From Rugamonas rubra (GTDB taxonomy: Bacteria; Pseudomonadota; Gammaproteobacteria; Burkholderiales; Burkholderiaceae_D), in contig NZ_FOTW01000016.1 in NCBI RefSeq assembly GCF_900114705.1, positions 62,001 to 126,000 on the forward strand: DNA of 64,000 bases, given 5' to 3'. The translations under genes were made by a program, and so were the position numbers. Of this stretch, positions 19,529-27,921 are shown piece by piece. The notes below the pieces were generated by a model. The model worked only from the letters and a program-made list of their open reading frames with translations, had not been told where the DNA came from and searched no databases. The first letter of the stretch is position 1. Each line of letters starts with the position of its first letter.

Positions 19529-21154
19529 ATGAGCACAACAACCATCAATGGTTTCAACCTGACGGCCGCGCAAGTGGTGGCCGTGGCCCGCGACCGCCAC
19601 ATCGAGGTGGCGCTGGCCGCCTCTTCGCGCGCAGCGCTAAAGGAAAGCCGCGACTACATCGAGGCGACCTGGATGCACGACGAGGCGCCGATGATGTACA
19701 GCTTCAACACCGGCGTCGGCATGCTGAAGGATACCCGCGTCAAGGTCGCGGACATCGTGCTGTTCCAGACCCAGCTGATCAAGGCGCACGCCGCCGGCAT
19801 GGGCGAACCGTTCTCGGAGGAGGTCAGCCGGGCCACGATGCTGCTGCGCGCCAACGCCTTCGCCAGCAACTATTCGGCGCCGCGCGTCGAGGTGGTCGAC
19901 CGCCTGCTGGCCTTCGTCAACGCCGGCATCCACCCGATCATGCCGCAGAAGGGCTCGGTCGGCGCCTCGGGCGACCTGGCGCCGCTGGCCTACCTGGCCG
20001 CCGCCATCGCCGGCTTCCCCGAGGCGGAGGTGATGTATGACGGCCGCCGCATGTCGGCGCCGGAGGCGATCCAGCTGTCCGGCGTCGGCCCGGTGGTGTT
20101 CGAGCTGAAGGCCAAGGACGCCTCGGCGCTGATCAACGGCTGCACCGTGTCGCTGGCGGTGGCGCTGCTGGCCGCCGCCGACGCGCGCAACATGCTGTCC
20201 GACGCCTGCCTGTCGCTGGGCCTGACCCTGGAGGCGATGCGCGCCGAAATGGCCGCCTTCGATCCGCGCATCCACGCGGCGCGGCCGCACGCGGGCCAGA
20301 TCAAGACCGCCGCCATCGTGCGCAACTTGCTGGAGGGCTCGACCCGCACCACCCATGCCGCCCGCTCGGTGCAGTTCCCCGAGGAGCTGCGCCGCACCGA
20401 CATCCCCTACACCGAGCGCATCCAGGACGTGTATTCGCTGCGCTGCGCGCCGCAGGTCTACGGCCCGGTGTTCGACGCGCTCGACTACATCGACACCATC
20501 CTCGACAAGGAAACCAACTCGGCCACCGACAATCCGCTGATCTTCGGCAAGGACGGCGGCGGCTTCGAGATCATCTCCGGCGGCAATTTCCACGGCCAGT
20601 ACCTGGCCCAGGCGATGGACCTGCTGGCGATGGCCGTGGCCGACCTGGGCAGCATTGTCGAGCGCCGCGTCGCCCGGCTGATCGATCCGACCCTGTCCTG
20701 GGGGCTGCCGCGCAACCTGATGTCGGGCGTGCGCGGTGTCAACACCGGCTATCCGGTGGTGCAGTGTTCGCTCAGCTCGCTGGTGATGGAGAACCGCACG
20801 CTGTGCATGCCGGGCAGCGTGGATAGCATTCCGGCCAAGGGCAATAGCGAGGACCACGTGTCGAACTCGACCTGGTGCGCGCGCAAGGCCGCCGTTGTTG
20901 TATCGAACACACAATATATTGTCGGTGTAGAAATGTTACTTGCGGCCCAGGCGCTGACGATGACGGAGTCGCTGCTGCCCGGGTTTGTGCTCGGCAAGGG
21001 CACCCAGGCGGCCTACGACTCGGTGCGTGGGCAGATCGCCGCCTGCCTCGACGGCGACCGCTGGTTGCACGCCGACATAGAGATGGCGCGCTCCTTCGTG
21101 GTCAGCGGCTCGGTGCGCAAGGCGGTCGAGGCGAAGATCGGGAGTTTTGTCTAA
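19529..21154 (+). CDS. Histidine/aromatic amino acid ammonia-lyase family protein
   Basis: A 541-residue lyase of the HAL/PAL/TAL family that forms the MIO electrophile from Ala-Ser-Gly at 146-148 (GSVGASGDLAP). The catalytic Tyr57 lies in MYSFNTGVG, and IQDVYSLRCAPQV, NPLIFGKDGG and GNSEDHVS are family signatures. It departs from canonical HutH: the position after DLAPLA is Tyr rather than His, and NTGVG replaces NTGFG. The substrate is therefore uncertain. It lies between puuD and a purine permease with no hutU, hutI or hutG nearby, so a role in purine or linked nitrogen catabolism is possible (inference). The start MSTTTING follows AGAGAG. Confidence 0.85.
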   Translation: MSTTTINGFNLTAAQVVAVARDRHIEVALAASSRAALKESRDYIEATWMHDEAPMMYSFNTGVGMLKDTRVKVADIVLFQTQLIKAHAAGMGEPFSEEVSRATMLLRANAFASNYSAPRVEVVDRLLAFVNAGIHPIMPQKGSVGASGDLAPLAYLAAAIAGFPEAEVMYDGRRMSAPEAIQLSGVGPVVFELKAKDASALINGCTVSLAVALLAAADARNMLSDACLSLGLTLEAMRAEMAAFDPRIHAARPHAGQIKTAAIVRNLLEGSTRTTHAARSVQFPEELRRTDIPYTERIQDVYSLRCAPQVYGPVFDALDYIDTILDKETNSATDNPLIFGKDGGGFEIISGGNFHGQYLAQAMDLLAMAVADLGSIVERRVARLIDPTLSWGLPRNLMSGVRGVNTGYPVVQCSLSSLVMENRTLCMPGSVDSIPAKGNSEDHVSNSTWCARKAAVVVSNTQYIVGVEMLLAAQALTMTESLLPGFVLGKGTQAAYDSVRGQIAACLDGDRWLHADIEMARSFVVSGSVRKAVEAKIGSFV

Positions 21155-21391
21155 CTACCGCCGCACCTTCGAAAAGGAGGGAAGTGGGGGGGCAAAACGG
21201 CAGGAACTGCGCTTTGCCCCGCCCGATATAGGAATCCACTGATAGGAAGTATCCGCTTTGCCGGACATGGCGAAGAAGGGGCTGGGCTATGGTCACACCC
21301 GGGTCACACCCAGATCATCCGCCGGTTGTTCCCCTGTTTAATCGGCGCATGACACATAGAACTATATAAAAAGAGAACAAGGAGACGCAAA

Positions 21392-22693
21392 ATGTTGTTA
21401 CTAGAAAAGTTTTTCAAGCTGAAAGAGAATGGGACGGATGTGCGCACCGAGCTGGTCGCCGGCCTCACCACCTTCCTGACGATGGCCTACATCATCTTCG
21501 TCAACCCCTCCATCCTCGGCGACGCCGGCATGCCCAAGGGCGCCGTGTTCGTTGCCACCTGCGTGGCGGCGGCGCTGGGCTGCCTCATCATGGGCCTGTA
21601 CGCCAACTATCCCATCGCGCTGGCGCCGGGCATGGGGCTGAACGCCTATTTCGCCTACGTGGTGGTGAAGGGCATGGGCATGCCGTGGGAAATGGCGCTG
21701 GGCGCGGTCTTCATTTCCGGCTGCCTGTTCCTGTTCGTCAGTGTGTTCAAGTTGCGCGAGATTATCGTCAACGGCATTCCGCATTCGATACGCACCGCGA
21801 TCACCGTCGGCATCGGCTTGTTCCTCGGCCTGATTTCGCTGAAGAGCGCCGGCATCGTCGTCGCCAACCCGGCCACGCTGGTGTCGGTGGGCGACCTGCA
21901 CAAGGCGCCGCCGCTGCTGGCCATCATCGGCTTTTTCATCATCGTCGCGCTGGACCGTCTGGCGGTGAAGGGCGCGATTCTGATCGGCATCCTGGCCGTG
22001 ACGGTGCTCAGCTTCTTCGTCGGCGGCAACCACTTCGACGGTCTGGTGGCCGCGCCGCCGTCGCTGGCGCCGACCTTGTTCAAGCTCGACATCATGGGCG
22101 CGCTGTCGGTCGGCCTGCTCAATGTGGTGCTGGTGTTCTTCCTGGTGGAATTGTTTGACGCGACCGGCACCCTGATGGGGGTGGCCAACCGCGCCGGCCT
22201 GCTGGTCAACGGCAAGATGGAACGCCTCAACAAGGCCTTGATGGCCGACAGCTGCGCCATTGCCGCCGGCTCGCTGCTGGGCACCTCCAGCACCACCGCC
22301 TACATTGAAAGCGCCGCCGGCGTGCAAGCGGGCGGCCGCACCGGCCTGACCGCTGTCGCCGTGGCCGTGCTGTTCCTGGCCTGCCTGTTCATTTCGCCGT
22401 TGGCCGGCGTGGTGCCGTCCTACGCGACGGCGCCGGCGCTGCTGTACGTGGCCTGCCTGATGCTGCGCGAACTGGTCGACATCGACTGGTCCGACACCAC
22501 GGAAAGCGTGCCGGCCGCCATTGCCGCGCTGACCATGCCGTTCACCTATTCGATCGCCCTGGGCGTGGCTTTCGGCTTCATCTCCTACGCGGTGTTGAAG
22601 CTGTTGACCGGCCGGGTGCGCGAAGTGCGTCCTGTCATTTGGGCGATCGCATGCGTGTTCACGTTCAAGTTCGTCTATCTCGGCGCGGGCTGA
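21392..22693 (+). CDS. NCS2-family (AzgA-type) purine permease
   Basis: A 433-residue inner-membrane proton symporter of the adenine/guanine/hypoxanthine branch. Family signatures are GLTTFLTMAYIIFVNP, the APGMGLNAYFAY substrate-site segment, LVELFDATGTLMGVA and GTSSTTAYIESAAGVQAGGR. A strong AAGGAGA ribosome site precedes the ATG. Its position after puuD and the lyase suggests it brings in the substrate of this branch. A second, very similar permease lies at 27922-29220. Confidence 0.92.
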   Translation: MLLLEKFFKLKENGTDVRTELVAGLTTFLTMAYIIFVNPSILGDAGMPKGAVFVATCVAAALGCLIMGLYANYPIALAPGMGLNAYFAYVVVKGMGMPWEMALGAVFISGCLFLFVSVFKLREIIVNGIPHSIRTAITVGIGLFLGLISLKSAGIVVANPATLVSVGDLHKAPPLLAIIGFFIIVALDRLAVKGAILIGILAVTVLSFFVGGNHFDGLVAAPPSLAPTLFKLDIMGALSVGLLNVVLVFFLVELFDATGTLMGVANRAGLLVNGKMERLNKALMADSCAIAAGSLLGTSSTTAYIESAAGVQAGGRTGLTAVAVAVLFLACLFISPLAGVVPSYATAPALLYVACLMLRELVDIDWSDTTESVPAAIAALTMPFTYSIALGVAFGFISYAVLKLLTGRVREVRPVIWAIACVFTFKFVYLGAG

Positions 22694-22774
22694 GCGGGCG
22701 GCACCCATTCGCGCCCGGCGGCGCCACCGCTGCGCTGCCGGCCGCATCGTCAATTCAATTGGACTACATAAAAA

Positions 22775-23644
22775 ATGTTTAACACTACAAAGAGACACCT
22801 TCCACAACTGTTGTGCATCGCCTGCCTTGGCCTGGCCGGCGCGGCCCAGGCCGCCGACTGGAGCGACACCTCGATCAGCTATCGCACCGGCAACGACTAC
22901 CGCGAGCCGTTCAATCCGCAGGACATTTCCAAGCACATCTTCGCGCTGACCCACGTCAGCGGCTACAAGTACGGCAGCAACTTCTTCAACGCCGACTTCC
23001 TCATCTCGGACAAGAACGATCCCGCCTCCTTGAACCAGGGCGGCGGTGCGCAGGAGGCCTACATCCTCTACCGCAACACCTTCGACCTGGGCAAGATTAG
23101 CGGCAAGGCCATCAAGTTCGGCCCGGTTAGCGGCGTCGGCATCACGGCCGGCTTCGACGTCAACACCAAGAACGACGTCGGCTATAACTCGCGCAAGCGC
23201 ATGCTGGTGCTGGGGCCGACCTTGATGTGGGACGTGCCGGGCCATTTGAACACCAGCCTGCTGCTGCTCAACGAGAGCAACGCGCCGAGCGGCGCCTTCG
23301 CGCCGATTTCCGGCGTGACCGGCCGCTATACCTACAAGACGCACGCGATGCTGGCGGCCGATTGGTCCATTCCAGTTAGTTCGCTGGTGGCTTTTGAAGG
23401 CTACGCCAACTTCATCGCCGCCAAGGGCAAGGACGAGGTAGGCCGCGACACCGGCGCCGAAACCAATATCGACATGCAGCTGATGCTCGACGTGGGCGCG
23501 CTGGCAGGCAGCGCCAAGAACACCTTCCGCGTCGGCGTCGAGTACCAGTACTGGCGCAACAAGTTCGGCAACACCTCGGCCACCACCGGCGGCCGGGGCA
23601 ATGTCGCCAAGACGCCGATGCTGCGCGCCGAGTACCACTTCTAA
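22775..23644 (+). CDS. Tsx-like nucleoside-specific outer-membrane channel
   Basis: A 289-residue outer-membrane beta-barrel with a signal peptide of about 26 residues (cleavage after AAQA, mature start ADWSDTSISYR) and a C-terminal aromatic (EYHF) expected of barrels recognised by BAM. The start and FNPQDISKHIFALTHVSGYKY resemble the Tsx/OmpK family, which admits nucleosides. It follows the purine permease by 81 bases, giving a plausible uptake pair across both membranes. Its stop overlaps the stop of the convergent DUF4386 gene. Confidence 0.82.
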   Translation: MFNTTKRHLPQLLCIACLGLAGAAQAADWSDTSISYRTGNDYREPFNPQDISKHIFALTHVSGYKYGSNFFNADFLISDKNDPASLNQGGGAQEAYILYRNTFDLGKISGKAIKFGPVSGVGITAGFDVNTKNDVGYNSRKRMLVLGPTLMWDVPGHLNTSLLLLNESNAPSGAFAPISGVTGRYTYKTHAMLAADWSIPVSSLVAFEGYANFIAAKGKDEVGRDTGAETNIDMQLMLDVGALAGSAKNTFRVGVEYQYWRNKFGNTSATTGGRGNVAKTPMLRAEYHF

Positions 23645-24390
23645 GCGGGTTTCGCCCCCGGCGCGCGCGTTGCCGTCGCCGGGGTGTTGGACGCCACTCG
23701 ATCGAACCTGACTCCACGGAACAACAACCACAGCCCGGTGACGATCTCGCTGACAAACATCGGGGCGAAGCCGAACTGGGTCAGGGCCGCGTGTTCCGGC
23801 AGGACGAAGTTGGTCAGGCTGACCAGCACCACCAGAACCGAGGCGACAATGCCGAAGACGGCCTGAACCTTTGGCAAATAGGCCGATTTCAGGAACAGGC
23901 TGAAGAACAGGATGGAGCCGCAACTGAAGAACAAGGTCGAGGTATTGAAGAGGACAAAATGGCTGTGGCGCGCCAGCGTCATCAGCGCCTGCCACTGCTC
24001 CACGGCGCCGCCGGCACTGTTGAAGGCGGTATAAATCCGCAATTGTTCGAAGCTGAAGACGAGGGCGACCGCGCCGATGAAGGTTTCGCCGAGGCGAAAC
24101 AGCAGGGCCATTTGCGCCAGGCGCTCGTTGACCGGCTTCACGGCGACATACAGGCCGTAGGCCAGCGCGATGGTGCACAGCGGCGTCAACACCTGCAGCG
24201 CCAGCGCGAGCCGGTATAGATGCTCGGAGGCGCCGGCATTGCGCGCGGCGGCGGCAAAGTCGCCATCGCCGACGATGCCGGCAATGATGAATTCACCGCT
24301 CATGTACATGACAATCAGCAGCAAATAGACAAAGCCGGCCAGGCGGGCGTAAAACATCTGTGTCTCTCGAACCGAAGAATTTTGCGTCAT
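23641..24390 (-). CDS. DUF4386-family membrane protein
   Basis: A 249-residue integral membrane protein with about six hydrophobic helices, beginning with MFYARLAGFVYLLLIVMYMS after a short polar leader. Features of DUF4386 are the helix GLYVAVKPVNERLAQMALLF and the end VSEIVTGLWLLFRG. No function is known for the family. It is convergent with the Tsx-like gene, with stops overlapping by a few bases, and has its own AT-rich upstream region (about 24391-24480). Confidence 0.75.
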   Translation of the reverse strand: MTQNSSVRETQMFYARLAGFVYLLLIVMYMSGEFIIAGIVGDGDFAAAARNAGASEHLYRLALALQVLTPLCTIALAYGLYVAVKPVNERLAQMALLFRLGETFIGAVALVFSFEQLRIYTAFNSAGGAVEQWQALMTLARHSHFVLFNTSTLFFSCGSILFFSLFLKSAYLPKVQAVFGIVASVLVVLVSLTNFVLPEHAALTQFGFAPMFVSEIVTGLWLLFRGVRFDRVASNTPATATRAPGAKPA

Positions 24391-24531
24391 GGGTCTTTCT
24401 TTCTGTGATGTTCATAAAATATAGTACTGTTACAAGCTTGGTAACCCGCAAAGACTATCCTGAAAGCACGAGTAAGAACATGACTTTAAGCTTCAATGAC
24501 ATGATCCCAGGTTGCAGCCTGCCCCGAAGCG

Positions 24532-25047
24532 ATGGCTGAGCTGACGGTCGCGGCCGGCGTTGCGCGTGGATTGTTGGACCTGGCGGTGGCCAAGGGCGCC
24601 AGCCGGGAAGTGTTGGCGCAGCGCGCGGCGATCGAGTTGAGCGTCCTGGAAGACCAGGACAACCGTGTGCCCTTCGCCAGCTATGTCGCGCTGATGCGGG
24701 CAGGCAAGGAACTGTGCGGCGATCCCGCGCTGGCGCTGCACTACGCCGAGGAGATCGACCTGTCCGAAGTGTCCATCGTCGGCCTGCTCGGCCACGCCTC
24801 GGCCACCATGATCGACGCCTTCGCGCAGTTGAACCGTTACGGCCAGCTGGTGGTCGAGGTGGAGGTTGAGGGCGTGGCCGTCGCCGACCGCTTCCAGCTT
24901 GTGCCGAGCAATGGCGAGCTTTGGCTGGTCGATACGCGCCAGCGCCCCAACGATTGCCCCGAGCTGACCGAGTCGACCTTCGCCCGCATGGTGTGCGGCA
25001 CCCGCCGCTTCGGCGACACGCCGTTCGTCAAGGCAGGGTCAGGATGA
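24532..25047 (+). pseudogene. AraC-family regulator truncated to its N-terminal domain
   Basis: About 168 residues match the N-terminal ligand-sensing domain (arabinose-binding-like) of OruR/ArgR-type AraC regulators: MAELTVAAGVARGLLDLAV, FASYVALMRAGKELCGDPAL, VSIVGLLGHASATMIDAF. The frame breaks off after GDTPFVKA, where the remaining sensor half and the DNA-binding helix-turn-helix should follow. The last codons already belong to the 3' end of the convergent gene, so a deletion joined the two. Without a DNA-binding domain it is almost certainly not a working regulator. Confidence 0.75.
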
Positions 25048-25441
25048 CCTTGACGCTGTCGTCCACCGCCGACTTTTCGATGTAGCCGATGGCGTTGAGG
25101 TCGGCCACGATGGCTTTCTTGACCTCGGCCGTGGAGTGCATCTCGATCGGCGCGACGCCCTTGCCGGTGAAGACGATCTTGGCCCAGGCCGCCTTGACCT
25201 GGGAGATGTCCTTGCCGGAGATCTTCTGGTAGAACTCGGCGCGGATCGGCGATTTTTCCGCCTGGTCGAGCGGCACGAACATGGTCGACTTGCCGAGGAA
25301 GAACTGGGACGCCTGCTCGGAGAACATGCGGGTGGCCGGGTTCTTCGGGTTGACGACGACCACGATTTCAATCGCCAGCGCCTGGGCGGCGGCGCACATG
25401 AGGCTGAGACCGACCAGGGCGGTCCGGAAAGGCTTGTTCAT
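25028..25441 (-). CDS. Small periplasmic phosphate-binding-like (PstS-like) protein
   Basis: A 137-residue exported protein with a signal peptide of about 23 residues (ends ALA), then IEIVVVVNPKNPATRMF and QASQFFLGKSTMFVPLDQ. The latter is the layout of short PstS-like substrate-binding proteins (PBP-like domain) without a cognate ABC transporter. The start follows GCGAGA. It lies downstream of a porin gene in the same direction with an 84-base gap, and the two are probably co-expressed. A role in phosphate sensing or scavenging is inferred only. Confidence 0.7.
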   Translation of the reverse strand: MNKPFRTALVGLSLMCAAAQALAIEIVVVVNPKNPATRMFSEQASQFFLGKSTMFVPLDQAEKSPIRAEFYQKISGKDISQVKAAWAKIVFTGKGVAPIEMHSTAEVKKAIVADLNAIGYIEKSAVDDSVKVILTLP

Positions 25442-25525
25442 ATATTTTCTCGCTAGAAATCAAGACCGGCAGCCTGCGCTGCGGCCCTGTTCATCAAAAT
25501 GGCCGTCGAACTCGCTGGTCGGCGT

Positions 25526-26698
25526 TCAGAACACGGTTTGCCAGGACGCCGTCAGCAGGTCGGAGTTACCGGTGAACAGCCACTTCGACTCGTCCTTGAT
25601 GCGGTCGTACTGCAGTTTGAAGGCCTGCGAGGAGGTGAAGTCCCAGCGGTAGCTGAGCGACTTGGTGCTGTGTTTTTCGGTGCCGGTCGGCCAGTAGGCG
25701 GCCCGCTCGCGGAATTGCGACCAGGACAGCATGACCGTGTGGGCGCCCCATTTTCGGCCGCCCGAATAGGACTGGGCGGTGTAGGTGTTCTTGACGGTGG
25801 GGCGGTCGATGTAGTTGAGCTCGCTACGCAGTATCCAGTCCTTGTAGTCGACGTTGAGCGAGAGGCCGTAGAAGGATTGGCCGACGTCGTTGACGAAGTC
25901 GCCGTTGGCGCCGGTCATCACCGGCGAACGCACGCCGTTGACCACGGCAAAACGCTCGACCACGGTGTGCATGTAGACGCCGCGCGCGGTGACGATGTCG
26001 TTGCTGACGTCCAGATAACCGCCATACATTTTCTTCCAGCTCTCGTCGATTGTGCTCGAATAGTAGATATTGCCGAGCAGGGTGTTGTCCTTGGTCTTGC
26101 GCTGGCCGAGCCAGAGATTGCCGTTCACGTTCCAATCGCCCACCGAGCCGGAATACAGCACGTTGGCGCCGTCGTAGGAATAGATTTGCCAGGCATATAA
26201 ATCCTGCGACGGTCGAACCCACGGATAGGCGTAGCCGACGTACATATAATCGGAGTAGTAATACAGCGGCAGACGCTTGCGGCCGAATTGCACGGTCCAA
26301 GTGTCGTCTATTTTATAACTGCCGTAGGCCCAATCGGCGTTCAGGGAGCTATCGGCGCCGCGCGCGACCAATTGAACGGTGGCGGAAATTTGCGGTGTGA
26401 ATTTGAAATTGCCCTGGACTCCGGCTAGCGATTCCGGCGCCAGATCGGTCTTGTGATATTGGTAGACGCCGGCGTATTCGTAATTGCTCACGAAGCAGGG
26501 GCACTCATAGCTGACGCCCGGCTTGGTGCTCAGGGTGTACGGGGCGGTGCCGCCTTGGCCGGTGGTAGGGTCGCCACTCAGCACGCGGCCGGCGGTGACT
26601 TGGGCGAAGCCGCTGAAGCTGGTATCGACCGCCTGGGCGGTGGAAGCCAAGGTGCCGAATAGCGCAAACATCGCCAGTGGTAGTTGTTTCAAGCGCAT
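25526..26698 (-). CDS. Outer-membrane porin-like beta-barrel protein
   Basis: A 390-residue protein with a signal peptide ending AQA (about residue 23) and a C-terminal phenylalanine (LTASWQTVF). The body is rich in alternating Tyr/Trp strands such as WTVQFGRKRLPLYYYSDYMY, as in 16- or 18-strand porins. VECPCF-like Cys residues near position 65 (YECPCFVSNYEY) are unusual for a porin and may form a loop disulfide. The substrate is unknown. The ribosome site AAAAAGGAC precedes the start. It is paired with the downstream PstS-like gene. Confidence 0.75.
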   Translation of the reverse strand: MRLKQLPLAMFALFGTLASTAQAVDTSFSGFAQVTAGRVLSGDPTTGQGGTAPYTLSTKPGVSYECPCFVSNYEYAGVYQYHKTDLAPESLAGVQGNFKFTPQISATVQLVARGADSSLNADWAYGSYKIDDTWTVQFGRKRLPLYYYSDYMYVGYAYPWVRPSQDLYAWQIYSYDGANVLYSGSVGDWNVNGNLWLGQRKTKDNTLLGNIYYSSTIDESWKKMYGGYLDVSNDIVTARGVYMHTVVERFAVVNGVRSPVMTGANGDFVNDVGQSFYGLSLNVDYKDWILRSELNYIDRPTVKNTYTAQSYSGGRKWGAHTVMLSWSQFRERAAYWPTGTEKHSTKSLSYRWDFTSSQAFKLQYDRIKDESKWLFTGNSDLLTASWQTVF

Positions 26699-26727
26699 GG
26701 CCCCGTCCTTTTTTATTGGAAATAAAT

Positions 26728-26748
26728 AAATTCGCTGAAAACGAATTT
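26728..26748 (-). promoter_or_regulatory. AT-rich upstream region of the porin gene with a small inverted repeat
   Basis: Arms AAATTCG and CGAATTT flank a seven-base loop about 30 bases upstream of the porin start. They sit within a strikingly AT-rich 240-base gap (26699-26937) that also follows the Lrp gene. The hairpin could be an operator or a 5'-UTR structure; the region is where the porin promoter must be. Confidence 0.4.
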
Positions 26749-26937
26749 ACTATTCACAAATGAAAAAATCAAGCTGGGAGGAAACTTATGTCTTTTTTTG
26801 GTGAATATTCCAATTCGCCATGTTTTATTCCAATACTATAATATTGATTTTTGCGAAACCTGAATAGTGAAATGTTTAGTTAATGTAAAAATTATTTTCG
26901 GGAAAGTTAATCGAGAATATATGCCCGTCTGGCAGAA

Positions 26938-27408
26938 TCAAGGTTCGACCGAATGCGAGCGCTTCAAGCAGCGCAGGACGAAGGTCGAGCGGCTGTGGCG
27001 CAGGCCGGGCAGGCGGTACAGTTTGCGGCGCAGGAATTCCTCGTAGCCGGCGGTGCCGGCCACCGCCACCTTGATCAGGTAGTCGTATTCGCCGGTCAAC
27101 AGGTAGGCCTCCATCACCTCCGGCAGGTCGGCCAGCGCCTGGCCGAATTTTTCGAAGATCTCGTCGTCGTGGCGGTCCAGCGTTACCTCGATGATGACGG
27201 TGTCCGGGAAGCCCAGCGCCTTCTGGCTGAGCAGGGCGGTGTAGCCCTCGATCACGCCGTGCTCCTCCAGCGCGCGCACGCGGTTCCAGCAGGGCGTGGT
27301 GGACAGGCCGACCTTTTCGGCCAGCTTGGTGTTGCTCAGGCGGCCGTCGAGGCGCAGTTCGCGCAGGATGCGGCGGTCGATTTCGTCGAGTTGGGCTTGA
27401 TGGTCCAT
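26938..27408 (-). CDS. Lrp/AsnC-family transcriptional regulator
   Basis: A 156-residue regulator with an N-terminal helix-turn-helix (DEIDRRILRELRLDGRLSNT, KLAEKVGLSTTPCWNRVRAL) and a C-terminal RAM/ACT-like ligand domain (EAYLLTGEYDYLIKVAV, HSRSTFVLR). This matches feast/famine regulators that respond to amino acids. It diverges from a small ACT-domain gene across about 126 bases that contain the Lrp-like AT-rich motif GAATATTCCATTGAATGG. Control of that neighbour and of itself is likely. Confidence 0.88.
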   Translation of the reverse strand: MDHQAQLDEIDRRILRELRLDGRLSNTKLAEKVGLSTTPCWNRVRALEEHGVIEGYTALLSQKALGFPDTVIIEVTLDRHDDEIFEKFGQALADLPEVMEAYLLTGEYDYLIKVAVAGTAGYEEFLRRKLYRLPGLRHSRSTFVLRCLKRSHSVEP

Positions 27409-27534
27409 GGGTCTTTGTCGGCTAAGTAGAATATTCCATTGAATGGCTATTGTATGGTGTTTTCTTCTTCATTTGACGCCATTTCGCATAAAGTATGGAA
27501 GCCTATTTTGCGGCTGGCTGGCTATAGTGGAGGC

Positions 27535-27861
27535 ATGAATACTTCCACTTCCCCCCATAAAAAGGTTTTCCGCTTCTGCGTGGAGAACGACGCCGCCATC
27601 GCCACGCTGGAGGGCGCGCTGGCGATTGTTCGCCGCCTGGGGATCGATTTGTGCAGCCTGCGCACCAGCGCGGGCGAGCAGGGCATGGAGGTGCAGCTGC
27701 GTCTGGCGGCGGCGGAGGAGGAGCCGCTGGTGCTGTGCCGCATGCGGCTGCACAATGTGGTCGGCATCCTGGGCGTTCGCGAGATGCCGGTGCTGGCCCG
27801 CGCAACGATGTTGCGGCGGGTGCCGGCGGCGGGGCAGGATGTGCGGCGCAGCGCGGCCTGA
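27535..27861 (+). CDS. Small ACT-domain-like protein
   Basis: A 108-residue protein resembling a single ACT domain, as in small regulatory subunits of acetolactate synthase: KVFRFCVENDAAIATLEGAL, then IVRRLGIDLCSLRTS. The start MNTSTSPHKK was chosen because TGGAGG lies just upstream; an earlier in-frame ATG has no ribosome site. There is no catalytic-subunit gene next to it. It sits divergent from an Lrp-type regulator, which fits an amino-acid-sensing role, but no target enzyme is visible. Confidence 0.6.
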   Translation: MNTSTSPHKKVFRFCVENDAAIATLEGALAIVRRLGIDLCSLRTSAGEQGMEVQLRLAAAEEEPLVLCRMRLHNVVGILGVREMPVLARATMLRRVPAAGQDVRRSAA

Positions 27862-27921
27862 GGTGGCGCGCCGTGGCAAGCCGGCGCCCACTAACAGGTG
27901 TCGTGGGCGGCGGCGAGCGTA

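Noticed and set aside
19529-21154. Calling the lyase hutH outright
   Set aside because: Active-site neighbours differ from HutH and no other hut genes are nearby, so the specific symbol is not justified.
21401-24178. A 925-codon antisense frame across the NCS2, Tsx-like and DUF4386 genes
   Set aside because: The translation is compositionally odd and crosses several real gene boundaries; a codon-bias shadow.
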